From the NCBI RefSeq assembly GCF_001665295.1, contig NZ_LZSE01000034.1, positions 186,001-250,000 of the forward strand: a stretch of 64,000 nucleotides of DNA, given 5' to 3'. The notes beneath the pieces were generated by a model. The model saw nothing but the letters and a program-made list of their open reading frames with translations, was not told the origin of the DNA and did not search any database. Shown here piece after piece: positions 28,926 through 36,833 of this stretch (its first letter is position 1; each line of letters starts with the position of its first letter). The translations under genes and the position numbers were made by a program. Source of the stretch: Mycobacterium sp. 1554424.7 (lineage in GTDB: Bacteria; Actinomycetota; Actinomycetes; Mycobacteriales; Mycobacteriaceae).

Positions 28926-29150
28926 ATGCTGGAGAAACTTCGCCGAGTGCTCGAATACCGGCTGAGCATCGCCCAGCTGATGGCCATCGGGCTCATCCTC
29001 GGCACCCCTTACCTGCTGGTGGGAACCATCTGGTCGACGACACACACCGAGCATCTGCATCAGATGCACGGCGTCGACCTGGCGGTGTCGTTCCTGGGGT
29101 CGATCGTGTCGTGGCCGGTCCTGCTGTTCGCCAACGTCTGCATGACGTGA
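28926..29150 (+). CDS. Small membrane protein (Rv0420c type)
   Basis: A 74-residue protein with two predicted membrane helices, IAQLMAIGLILGTPYLLVGTIW and AVSFLGSIVSWPVLLFANVCM, joined by a His-rich loop (THTEHLHQMHG). The ATG at 28926 follows AAGGGA with 6-base spacing; an in-frame GTG at 28911 would overlap the hydrolase stop by 4 bases and is a real alternative. It is the last gene of the thiC operon. Function unknown. Confidence 0.75.
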   Translation: MLEKLRRVLEYRLSIAQLMAIGLILGTPYLLVGTIWSTTHTEHLHQMHGVDLAVSFLGSIVSWPVLLFANVCMT

Positions 29151-29164
29151 CCGCTTTAGTCAGC

Positions 29165-29194
29165 TGAAACTGGACAGTTTCAACTGTCTAATCT
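29165..29194 (+). promoter_or_regulatory. Overlapping palindromic operators at marR promoter
   Basis: Two perfect inverted repeats share bases: TGAAACTG-GA-CAGTTTCA (29165-29182) and GACAGTT-TC-AACTGTC (29173-29188). They are followed directly by a -10-like TAATCT (29189-29194), which places transcription start a few bases before the ATG at 29206. MarR dimers bind sites of this size, so the regulator is expected to repress itself and the monooxygenase gene behind it. Confidence 0.7.
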
Positions 29195-29205
29195 AGGGTG
29201 AGGTC

Positions 29206-29640
29206 ATGGACGGTGTCGGTGACTCCTCCGTGGCGGCCGCCCGCGATCTGCGGGTGCTGTTCAGCCGGCTGCGACGGCGGCTGCGGAGTCTCGGGGTCGA
29301 CGACGACCTCACGCCGTCCCAGACCGCGGTGCTCACCCGGCTCTGGAAAGAGGGCGCGTCGTCGGCGAGCGCACTGGCCGGCGCCGAAGGGGTGCGACCG
29401 CAGTCAATGGCCACGATCGTGGCCGCGCTCGAGCAACGCGGGCTCATCGAACGCAGCCCCGATCCCGAAGACGGCCGCCGCCAGGTGGTTTCGTTGACCG
29501 CCCGGGGCCGCCGGCGCGCCGAGAGCGATCGCCGGTTGCGGGAGGAGTGGCTGGCGCGCGCCATCCAGGAGCGGTATTCCGAACGGGAACGCCGCGTCAT
29601 CCTCGATGCGCTATCGCTGCTCGAGCGTCTGACCGAGTAA
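29206..29640 (+). CDS. MarR family transcriptional regulator
   Basis: A 144-residue winged-helix repressor. The recognition region is SASALAGAEGVRPQSMATIVAALEQRGLIERSPDPEDGRR, with the wing at DPEDGRRQVVSLT. The ATG follows a GTGAGG ribosome site. It lies 19 bp ahead of a luciferase-fold monooxygenase gene and next to an overlapping palindrome, so it probably senses a small aromatic or electrophilic compound and controls that enzyme. The inducer is unknown. Confidence 0.9.
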   Translation: MDGVGDSSVAAARDLRVLFSRLRRRLRSLGVDDDLTPSQTAVLTRLWKEGASSASALAGAEGVRPQSMATIVAALEQRGLIERSPDPEDGRRQVVSLTARGRRRAESDRRLREEWLARAIQERYSERERRVILDALSLLERLTE

Positions 29641-29659
29641 CGAAATAGGGGAGATAGCA

Positions 29660-30535
29660 ATGGAATTAGGCATTCACTTCATCGACTTTCTGCCGGGGGA
29701 TCCGGCGACGTTGGGCCCGACGCTGGCCGATGCGGCCAGGGCCGCCGAGCAGGCCGGGGCGACGATGTTTACCCTGGCGGATCATTTCTTCCAGATGGAA
29801 GCCATTGGGCGAGCCGAGGATCCGTTCCTCGAGGGCTACACGTCATTGGGTTTCCTGGCCGGGCAGACCACGACGATCGACCTGACCCTGCTGGTCACGG
29901 GGGTCACCTATCGTTACCCCGGGGTGCTGGCCAAGACGGTCACCACGCTCGACGCGCTGTCACAGGGCCGGTCGATGCTAGGGCTGGGCGCGGCGTGGTA
30001 CGACCGCGAACACATCGCCCTCGGCATCCCCTATCCGCCGCTCGCCACCCGCTTCGAGATGCTCGAAGAGACGCTGCAGATCTGCCTGCAGATGTGGAGC
30101 GGCAACGACGGGCCGTACCAGGGCAAGCACTATCAGCTGGCCGAGACAATCTGTGTGCCGCAACCGATTCGGCGGCCCCCGATCCTGATCGGTGGTGATG
30201 GCGAGAAGAAGACGCTGCGGCTGGTGGCGCAATACGCCGACATCTGGAACAGCATGCTGAACGACGTCGACCAGCTCAAGCACAAGGTCGAGGTGCTGAA
30301 TCGGCATTGCGACGCGGTGGGCAGGGATCCCGGTGAGATCCGTAAAACTGCGGGCGGCCTCGCCTTGCTCGACCCCTTCGAGGACACCGGCGCGTACCTC
30401 AAGACCGTCGAACGGTTCGCCGAGCTGGGTGTCGACTTGATCAACGTCGGCCCGCTGCCCGGGAACCCCGACCCCGTCGGCTTCATCCGCCGCTACGGCG
30501 ATGAAGTGGCTCCCCGGTTGGCCGAAATCGCCTGA
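29660..30535 (+). CDS. Luciferase-like, probably F420-dependent oxidoreductase
   Basis: A 291-residue LLM-class enzyme, TIM barrel. The pattern LGIHFIDF at the start, AEQAGATMFTLADHFFQ, and LGLGAAWYDREHIALGIPYPP are typical of mycobacterial LLM-class F420-dependent proteins. The genome clearly makes reduced F420 (fgd1 at 53032), which fits. It forms a unit with the marR gene just upstream. The specific substrate is not readable. Confidence 0.82.
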   Translation: MELGIHFIDFLPGDPATLGPTLADAARAAEQAGATMFTLADHFFQMEAIGRAEDPFLEGYTSLGFLAGQTTTIDLTLLVTGVTYRYPGVLAKTVTTLDALSQGRSMLGLGAAWYDREHIALGIPYPPLATRFEMLEETLQICLQMWSGNDGPYQGKHYQLAETICVPQPIRRPPILIGGDGEKKTLRLVAQYADIWNSMLNDVDQLKHKVEVLNRHCDAVGRDPGEIRKTAGGLALLDPFEDTGAYLKTVERFAELGVDLINVGPLPGNPDPVGFIRRYGDEVAPRLAEIA

Positions 30536-30537
30536 GA

Positions 30538-31995
30538 CTAGCCGGGATAGCGCGAGTAGCAGGCGTCCATGTTGCCGGCGACGCCGCCGCGGAAGGCGGC
30601 GATCCGGGTGAACCCGGCCGGCACGCTGACACCGTCGGCGTCACTGGCCACCAGGTGGTTGATGAGCAGGCCGGCGACGGCCTCGTCCAGATCGCCCGCG
30701 GTCAGCACGAGCTGCTTCTGGGACGGCAGCTCGATCGGTTCGGCCATCTTGCGATGCACGACACCGGTCAGGCACGCGGTGCGCAGCGCGGTCCAGGGGC
30801 TCTGCATCGGCAGGCCACGCTCGTGCTGCACGGCCAGCGCGTATCTCGACATCACCATCGACAGCGCCGTGTCGTCACCTTGCGGCAGGGTGTGCTCGTT
30901 CTCGGCGGACACCTTGCCCGCCTGCACCAATGCGGGCAGGTCGATGACGATGGTGTTGGTCGCCGGGCAGTACGACGCCGGCGGGCTGGGCTTGGCGTCG
31001 GGGCAATCGGCCGGCTTGTAGGAGAGCGTCGGCGGGCTCTTCGGGGAGAAAATCTTGCCCAGGAGTTCCATCAGCGTCGACAGCGTGTCCTCGTTGATCG
31101 GGACCTCCCCGGTCTCGGGATCCCCGCTGGAATCGACGCGCAGGCTGGTCGGCAAGTCCCCTCGGCGCTGGGCGATTTCCTGCTTGTTGATTGCCGCGCA
31201 CGCCGACGCGCCGTTGAGGAAGCCCATCTGGAAGGCGCTGATCCGGTCCAGGGCCGACCCGTGTTCGTCGTCGTTGGTGGTGTCGGCGTCCAGGACCGGG
31301 TCGCGGGTGGTGATGATGCCGGCCAGCACGTGGTCGAGCCCGTCGGCGGTGCTCAGCGTGAAGCGCGGCGACTTTCCGTCGGCCACCCAAAACAGGTAGA
31401 CGCCCGCGAAGCAATCGGCCTGCTGTTCGCGGACGATGGTCGGGTCCGTTCGGGTCACCAATTTCGCCATCTGCTGCAGGGCGTGCCCGAATTCGTGCGC
31501 CAACACACCGTTCACGGACATGTCACCGAAATAGCGTTGCGCGACGGCCATGAACACACCGCGGTCCCAGGCGATCAGGTTGCAGCGGGACGTGAAAAAG
31601 GCGTTGACGAGCTTATAGGTCTCGCTGTGGCAAACGATCGGGCTGTTCGGATTGTCGGAGTCGTAGGACACCATCTTGGCGACCGGGATGAACGTCCCTT
31701 TCAGCGATTCGCTGTACACCGACTTCCAATAGTCCTCGATGTCGTTGATGGAGAGCAACGACAGCTTGTCGATCGGCCCGTTGTCGGTGTTGACCACCGT
31801 GCCGGTGGGGGCGGGCGCGTTCGCGCGAATGCCGCTGGGGCCGCTGGTCGCGGGCAGGCCGCCCACGCGGAAGGGGTCATTGAGCATGGACAGGGCGCGC
31901 CCGTCGACGATCGTGGTGCAGCCCGCCACCACGAGTACCGCCCCCGCGCAGGCGATTGCCGCCTTCAGACGTCGACTCCGCCCGCGCACACTCAT
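30538..31995 (-). CDS. lpqM: Lipoprotein metalloprotease LpqM
   Basis: A 485-residue lipoprotein. The signal peptide ends in the lipobox VVAGC (Cys26), and the mature part has a zinc-protease motif LAHEFGHALQQM with HEFGH near residues 165-169, related to the YpfJ-type neutral zinc metallopeptidases. It should be anchored on the outer face of the membrane. In M. smegmatis an LpqM homologue has been linked to DNA transfer. It is convergent with the LLM gene, 2 bp away. The 175 bp upstream contain no gene. Confidence 0.9.
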   Translation of the reverse strand: MSVRGRSRRLKAAIACAGAVLVVAGCTTIVDGRALSMLNDPFRVGGLPATSGPSGIRANAPAPTGTVVNTDNGPIDKLSLLSINDIEDYWKSVYSESLKGTFIPVAKMVSYDSDNPNSPIVCHSETYKLVNAFFTSRCNLIAWDRGVFMAVAQRYFGDMSVNGVLAHEFGHALQQMAKLVTRTDPTIVREQQADCFAGVYLFWVADGKSPRFTLSTADGLDHVLAGIITTRDPVLDADTTNDDEHGSALDRISAFQMGFLNGASACAAINKQEIAQRRGDLPTSLRVDSSGDPETGEVPINEDTLSTLMELLGKIFSPKSPPTLSYKPADCPDAKPSPPASYCPATNTIVIDLPALVQAGKVSAENEHTLPQGDDTALSMVMSRYALAVQHERGLPMQSPWTALRTACLTGVVHRKMAEPIELPSQKQLVLTAGDLDEAVAGLLINHLVASDADGVSVPAGFTRIAAFRGGVAGNMDACYSRYPG

Positions 31996-32170
31996 GAAAG
32001 ACCTCTATCCCGACCGGGCTGCAGGGCAGCATCAAAGGGATCTCATTCTAGATCGCCTGGCTAACTCTGACAGCCCAAATTTCAATGGGCCGGGCGGTAT
32101 TCAGCCCGTAAATTCTCGGTGCCCTTGAGACCCTGTCGTGTCGTCGCCGGTTGCAGAGAGGCCGGGCCGG

Positions 32171-32554
32171 TCAGATGGGTGGATTGGGGATGTTGCCGGC
32201 GTCCATCTCGTCCGCGATCCGGTTGAACTCGGCCTGCGGGTCCGGCGTTGAGCGAATACGTTCGGCTTCTTCCTGGCTGATCGCGTAGACGCCGGGGATG
32301 GGCTCGATCAAGTGGCGGCGCAGCGCCCTGTAGCGCGTGGCTGTGTAGCCGGCCTGCTCTTTGCTCCTGCGCTGATCTTCGAGTTGCAGCTCCGCAATTG
32401 CTGCGTCCCGACTGGTTGCGGTGATCGACCAATCCGAGGCTGGGTAATAGGCGCGCCACGATCCGTCGGGTAACTCCTCGAGCTGCGGTCGGCTGTAAAA
32501 CCCCATCCCGTCTCCGCCGATGTCCTCGCCGAGCGGACGGTCTTCCGACTCCAT
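32171..32554 (-). CDS. Hypothetical protein, third gene of type VII-associated locus
   Basis: A 127-residue acidic protein I do not recognise. A strand-rich segment, LPDGSWRAYYPASDWSITATSRDAAIAEL, has a HicB-like rhythm, followed by helices and the end DEMDAGNIPNPPI. ATG 32554 is chosen over upstream in-frame starts because GGGAGGAG lies about 7 bases before it. It begins 20 bp after the frameshifted helical-protein gene, so it is probably in the same transcript, and an immunity or chaperone role for the neighbours is one possibility. Confidence 0.7.
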   Translation of the reverse strand: MESEDRPLGEDIGGDGMGFYSRPQLEELPDGSWRAYYPASDWSITATSRDAAIAELQLEDQRRSKEQAGYTATRYRALRRHLIEPIPGVYAISQEEAERIRSTPDPQAEFNRIADEMDAGNIPNPPI

Positions 32555-32574
32555 GTCATGCTCCTCCCGGAAGC

Positions 32575-33284
32575 TCAGGGTCCGTGCTGCGTCACCACAC
32601 CAGATCGATCGGTTGGAGACGGGTAGACATACGTGCTGCCGTCGTGGAAGTACTGCGTGCACAGAAAACCCGTCACCTGCGCTACGCACCAGACAAGACT
32701 CACATCGGGTGGCGGGGCAAACATGGATTCCGGAGCGAAGCCAGCCAGCTTTTCGTCGAAGCTGAAGCTGGCCAGGTCCCCCAGGGCGGCGGTGATGTTG
32801 GACCCAATCCGCTGGTCGAGGCCCACCAGCTGCGCCGCACGTGTGCGGACGTTCCCAGCGAGGGCTTCAGCCTGTGCCTGCCGGGCCGAATGCTCCTCGA
32901 CCGTCTCGACGGTTCCGGTGTCCATGACGGTGTAGTCGTCGTGGATGTTAAAACCCGCGTCCCAGACGTCGTCCAGCGCATAGCGCAATCCGCTTTGGGC
33001 GGCCGACTCTTTGGACGCACCCGCAATGGCGACTTTGGCGGCCTCTCGCAAACGGTCGCCGACGCCGGTCACCCTCTTGAGATCCGAGGCGGCCCGACCT
33101 TCGGCCGCGTCGTACCCCTCGCCCGCCCAACCACTCATGCGGATGAGGTGGTGCACATCGACGAATCCGGATTCGAGGCGGCCGGCGAAGCGAAGCGAAC
33201 CCAATAATCCGCGCCGGCGGTCAAGTGGGCGGTGTCCCAAGACAGCAGCTCCGACAGCGGCGGCAGCGGTATGGCGTCAGCCAT
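32575..33284 (-). pseudogene. Frameshifted type VII secretion-associated helical protein
   Basis: The gene begins at ATG 33284 (MADAIPLPPLSELLSWDTAHLTAG...), a start typical of mycobacterial LXG/WXG-like helical proteins, but runs to a TGA at 33136-33138 region after 49 codons. The expected continuation (FAGRLESGFVDVHHLIRMSGW...) lies in the -1 frame. The break coincides with three tandem GCGAA units (33185-33199); removing one 5-bp unit restores one continuous protein of about 235 residues. An ATG (33138) overlaps the early stop, so the 187-residue distal part could still be made by reinitiation. It overlaps the EspC-like gene by 8 bases. The C-terminus has no recognised toxin domain. Confidence 0.8.
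33185..33199 (+). repeat. GCGAA x3 short tandem repeat at the frameshift
   Basis: Three consecutive GCGAA units (TTCGC on the coding strand) sit exactly where the coding frame of the surrounding gene shifts. With two units the frame would be open. This is a classical slippage-prone sequence, so the frameshift could be reversible. Confidence 0.85.
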
Positions 33285-33552
33285 CTAGAGACCCCAGCTC
33301 GCGCGCCGACTGTGCTTCGTTCTCGGAGTAATCGACCCAGGCCGCCGACAGCCTGCTTGCGGTGGCCCTCATCCGGGCCGCCGACACCGCCCCCACCACC
33401 GCTACGCCCGCGTGCGCGGCGCTGACCGCCGCCGCGCTGGGCTGGGACGGAACACCCGAGGCCGGGGCTTCCCCGGTGAGCATCTCACCGGCCAGCGTGT
33501 CGGTGCGTCCGGCCAGGGCTGCCAACGCATCGGACACCCGGAGTGGCCTCAT
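33277..33552 (-). CDS. EspC-like (DUF2580) type VII secretion protein
   Basis: A 91-residue protein resembling the EspC/DUF2580 family: MRPLRVSDALAALAGRTDTLAGE at the start, an Ala-rich helical hairpin, and WVDYSENEAQSARELGSL at the end. YSENE fits the YxxxD/E secretion signal that follows the helix-turn-helix of ESX substrates. Its end overlaps the next gene's ATG by 8 bases, so a substrate pair is likely. The upstream 115 bp (to lpqL) contain an inverted repeat AACCGG/CCGGTT at 33580-33604 but no gene. Confidence 0.78.
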   Translation of the reverse strand: MRPLRVSDALAALAGRTDTLAGEMLTGEAPASGVPSQPSAAAVSAAHAGVAVVGAVSAARMRATASRLSAAWVDYSENEAQSARELGSLDG

Positions 33553-33667
33553 AGGCGTGATCCTAGTCGCGACCCGACCAACCGGTTCCGAAGATTGTCC
33601 GGTTACCGATAGCCGGCGGGACCCGCCGCCAACCCGATCAGCGTCAGCGCCGAGGCCGGCCGGCGGA

Positions 33668-35149
33668 TCATGGCTTGTTCAGGACGTGGCGGACGCGGTC
33701 CGCCAGCACCGGCACGCCGTTTCGGCCACCGAGATCCTGCGCGTACCAGGCCATCGCGTAGGCGACACCGCCGCCGTTGATACCCAGTGCGGTGCGGTCG
33801 ATGTGGTCAAGGGTGTCGGTCTTCTGGTGGTAGTTGGGATCGAAGGGCGCCTCGGCGGTCCCGCCCCACAGCTTGGCCTGCTCGGCGGACATCTTTCCCT
33901 CAGCGCCCGAGAACAAACCGCCCGAGGGGATGCCGGCCAGCGTGAATCCGCCGTAGTCCGAACGGCCGTCGAAGGAGGTGTCCTGCGCCGTCTTTCCGGC
34001 CGATTTCAGATAGGCGACCAGCGTGCGCTCGATGCCGGCCGAGCCTTCCGGCACCACCGGCTGGCCGCGGGCGTCCATGGGCAGCGACTGGTCCCCGTCA
34101 TAGGTGAAGTAGCCGGGGTTCGGCGATGCGAGCATGTCGAAGTTGAGGTACAGCGCAATGTTTTTGAGCCCGTCGAGGTTGAGCGACTCCACGTAGTTGC
34201 GCGACCCGATCAGCCCGAGTTCCTCCGCGCCCCAGAAGGCGAACCGCACCGCGTTGTGCACCGGCGGCGAGTTCCCCAGCTGCACCGCGGTTTCCAGGAC
34301 GGCGGCCACTCCGGACCCGTTGTCGTTGATGCCCGGGCCCTCGGGCACGCTGTCCAGGTGCGCGCCCGCCATCACCACATCGGTGGGGGACCCGGTCTTG
34401 GTCTGCGCAATGACGTTGCGGGCCTTGAAGGTTTGGACGCTGGCGTTGAGCTTGATGGTGGTCGGACCCGGCTGCGCGCGCAGCTGCAACCCGGTTGACT
34501 TGGTGACGCTCAGCACCGGGATCTTCACGTCGGTGTCGGCCCCGAGGGTACCGCCCATCTGCTGCTCGTCGACGTTGTCGGCGACGATCATCGCGACCGC
34601 GCCGCGCTGCACGGCGGCGCCCTCCTTCTGCGCGAACGGGCAGGTGCCGCGGTCCACCAGCACCACCGCGCCCTGCACGCGAAGCCCGTCGAAGTCGGCG
34701 GGGCTGCAGGCCGCGCTGTTCGCCGGGGGAACCGCAACCAGTGGCCCGCTCACCCCGTGGGGCGGGGTGCCGAGGCTGAAGTCCAGCGGGCGTGTCTCCA
34801 CGGTCGCGCCGCCGACCGTCACCGCCGGCTTGTCGCCGTGAAACACGCGCGCGGAGAATTCGGGTGTCTGCACGTCAAAGCCACTGTTGCGCAACGTGTT
34901 CACCACATAGTCGACGCTGGCTTCGAAGCCCGGGGTCCCCACCGCGCGGGTGCCGTTGTTGGCGTTGGCGATGTCCTGCAGTTTCGACAGGTGCGCCATC
35001 ATCGCGTCGGCCGTGACCTTGTCGTGCAGGGCGGTGGCGAACTCGGCCGCCGCCGGTTCGGCGCCCGGTTGTTGCGAGTGGTGACGAGAGCAATCGGTCA
35101 GGAAGGCGGTCAGGGCGACCACGGCGAGCAGCGTCCTGAGGCTATACAT
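33668..35149 (-). CDS. lpqL: Probable lipoprotein aminopeptidase LpqL (M28)
   Basis: A 493-residue zinc aminopeptidase of family M28 with an inserted PA domain (about residues 140-260). Metal and catalytic motifs are AGAHLDSVPEG, NDNGSG, GAEELG, and the late YHQKTDTLDHID. The N-terminal signal (MYSLRTLLAVVALTAFLTDCSRH) has LTDC where a lipobox would have Gly or Ala before Cys; Asp at that position is unusual and may impair lipidation. ATG 35149 overlaps the DUF2752 gene's stop by 8 bases, so the two are coupled. Confidence 0.88.
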   Translation of the reverse strand: MYSLRTLLAVVALTAFLTDCSRHHSQQPGAEPAAAEFATALHDKVTADAMMAHLSKLQDIANANNGTRAVGTPGFEASVDYVVNTLRNSGFDVQTPEFSARVFHGDKPAVTVGGATVETRPLDFSLGTPPHGVSGPLVAVPPANSAACSPADFDGLRVQGAVVLVDRGTCPFAQKEGAAVQRGAVAMIVADNVDEQQMGGTLGADTDVKIPVLSVTKSTGLQLRAQPGPTTIKLNASVQTFKARNVIAQTKTGSPTDVVMAGAHLDSVPEGPGINDNGSGVAAVLETAVQLGNSPPVHNAVRFAFWGAEELGLIGSRNYVESLNLDGLKNIALYLNFDMLASPNPGYFTYDGDQSLPMDARGQPVVPEGSAGIERTLVAYLKSAGKTAQDTSFDGRSDYGGFTLAGIPSGGLFSGAEGKMSAEQAKLWGGTAEAPFDPNYHQKTDTLDHIDRTALGINGGGVAYAMAWYAQDLGGRNGVPVLADRVRHVLNKP

Positions 35150-35567
35150 ACAGCGCGGTGAATGGCGCAAAGGGCAGATTTCGCACCACAAACCAGATAC
35201 TCACCAGCACCAGCGTCACCGCCGCCGCCCAGCGCTGATGCTGCCAGCCCCTGACCGGCCGGCCCGTCATCCGGCCGTAGGTCCAGGCCGCGTACGCCCA
35301 CACCAGCAACACCAATGCCACCAGGCCCAGCGCGTTGAACCGGGCGGCCGCCAACACGTTGCCGTGCATCAGCGAATACAACATGCGCGCGCTGCCGCAG
35401 CCCGGGCAGTCGATGCCCAACAGGGCCTTGGTGGGGCACACCGGCAGGGGGCCGCCCGGGGTCGTGGGATCACCCACCCAGGTGGCGGCACAGACCAGCG
35501 TGGTGGACGCCGCCACCAGGAGCGGCGCACCCAGACTCAGGTGCGCCGACCCCAGGCGGGTCACCAT
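35142..35567 (-). CDS. DUF2752 membrane protein
   Basis: A 141-residue membrane protein with three or four helices. The DUF2752 signature is complete: CPTKALLGIDCPGCGSARMLYSLMHG with the CPGCG motif, followed by AARFNALG. Function unknown; the conserved cysteines suggest metal or redox involvement. It is 12 bp downstream of the CD225-type gene and overlaps lpqL by 8 bases. Confidence 0.85.
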   Translation of the reverse strand: MVTRLGSAHLSLGAPLLVAASTTLVCAATWVGDPTTPGGPLPVCPTKALLGIDCPGCGSARMLYSLMHGNVLAAARFNALGLVALVLLVWAYAAWTYGRMTGRPVRGWQHQRWAAAVTLVLVSIWFVVRNLPFAPFTALYV

Positions 35568-35579
35568 GATCGCGCCGGC

Positions 35580-35903
35580 TTAGAACATCGCGGCAAGCGC
35601 CGCATTCGTGTTGGTGTTCAGTGCACCGACCGCGATGAGGATGCCGTAGATGACGCCCACGACCACACCGGCGACCACCGACCAGATCACCCATTTCTTG
35701 GCGCTGTCGGCGGACGCCTGAGCCTCCGCGTATTGGCCCTGCGCCCACAAACCATTGACCTGGCTGGATTTGACGATCGCCACAATCCCGAAGGGCAGAC
35801 AGCAGAAAAGCGTCACCAGAATCGACCACACCAAGTAGTTGTTCGGCGCTGGTCCGGCAGGTTGCTGTGGCGGGTATCCGGGCGGAGGGGGCGGCTGTGT
35901 CAT
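35580..35903 (-). CDS. CD225/dispanin family membrane protein
   Basis: A 107-residue protein with a Pro-rich cytosolic N-terminus (PPPPPGYPPQQPAGP), then the CD225 domain: an in-membrane helix LVWSILVTLFCCLPFGIVAIVKSSQVN, an amphipathic AQGQYAEAQASADSAKKW, and a second helix VIWSVVAGVVVGVIYGILIAVGA. Such proteins are often paired with DUF2752, as here. Their role in bacteria is not established. Confidence 0.88.
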   Translation of the reverse strand: MTQPPPPPGYPPQQPAGPAPNNYLVWSILVTLFCCLPFGIVAIVKSSQVNGLWAQGQYAEAQASADSAKKWVIWSVVAGVVVGVIYGILIAVGALNTNTNAALAAMF

Positions 35904-36252
35904 GGATTCTCCAGTCGAGGCGAGTTAGCTGGCGTTAAGCGGTGCTTACCATACCGGAGCGGCGCCGCGACGGCACTATCTCCGCGAAATTTGCCTTTTC
36001 CGGCATCCGTCGCGCCGGATCCGGCCGATGCGTTTGCGTTGCCAGCCGCCCCGGCGACGAGCCCGTCGCGCGCCCGAAAGTCGCTGACTGTTAACCACTT
36101 TCCCGATCCAAGGCGTTTGGCCTTCGCCGTCAACAATCATGTCCAGACAGATAATTTCCGGCGGAATGTGTTGCATGGACAGGACATAGCCCTACGATCC
36201 CCTTAGCGGAGGCACTATTTCCGGTGCGCGACGCAACCGTTAGGAGCCAACG
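35904..36252. other. 349-bp intergenic region with divergent promoters
   Basis: No gene is seen between the CD225 and secreted-protein genes, which diverge. The stretch is less GC-rich than its surroundings and includes the promoter for the rightward gene (listed separately) and, on the minus strand, TTGACG near 36125-36130 as a possible -35 for the leftward genes. Nothing else is recognisable. Confidence 0.6.
36171..36198 (+). promoter_or_regulatory. Promoter of secreted-protein gene (candidate)
   Basis: TTGCAT (36171-36176), a 16-bp spacer and TACGAT (36193-36198) match a primary-sigma-type mycobacterial promoter. The transcript would have a leader of about 45 bases with AGGAG (36242-36246) 6 bases before the ATG at 36253. 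Confidence 0.55.
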
Positions 36253-36780
36253 ATGCTTCATCTCAGCAAGGCGCTGCGCGCCGCAGCGGCCACGGTGGTC
36301 GCGGGCGGTTGCGCTTTCGCCGGCGCCGCCACCGCGGCCGCGGATCCCACCAACACCGGTAGCTCGGCGGACATCAACACGCTGGCCGCCACGCTGTCGA
36401 AGGGCTACGGCCTCAATAACTGCACCGCGGGAAACCTCGACGCGGGTGAGCTGGCCGTACTGACCTGCGGCCAAAACCCCGACCCCGGCGGCCCGGTGCA
36501 GGCAAGGTACATCCTGTTCAATAACGCCGACAACCTGGCCGGCTCGTTCAAGACCAGCATCAAGGACGACGTGCTGACCGCCTGCGGCGACGCCGGCCAG
36601 TCGCCCACCACCTGGCATCAGGGCAGCAACAACGCCAACTCGGGCTCGGTGGCATGCGGCACCTACCAGAACGCCGCCGAGGTCATCTGGACCACGGACG
36701 CCAAGAACGTCCTGAGCCTCATCCGCGGGTCGAACAACGATGTGCAGACGCTCTACCAGTGGTGGCGCGCGAACGGCTGA
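36253..36780 (+). CDS. Secreted protein, first of tandem paralogues
   Basis: A 175-residue exported protein of unknown function, apparently mycobacteria-specific. A Sec signal peptide (MLHLSKALRAAAATVVAGG to ATAAADP) should be cleaved near residue 31. The mature domain has four cysteines (NNC, LTCG, TACG, VACG) that can form two disulfides and closes with WTTDAKNVLSLIRGSNNDV and YQWWRANG. The next gene is a clear paralogue with the same landmarks. Confidence 0.82.
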   Translation: MLHLSKALRAAAATVVAGGCAFAGAATAAADPTNTGSSADINTLAATLSKGYGLNNCTAGNLDAGELAVLTCGQNPDPGGPVQARYILFNNADNLAGSFKTSIKDDVLTACGDAGQSPTTWHQGSNNANSGSVACGTYQNAAEVIWTTDAKNVLSLIRGSNNDVQTLYQWWRANG

Positions 36781-36833
36781 CGCCCGAAAGACGCTCGGTT
36801 CCTTGGTTTTCCACTTCAACGAAGGAGTTCAGA

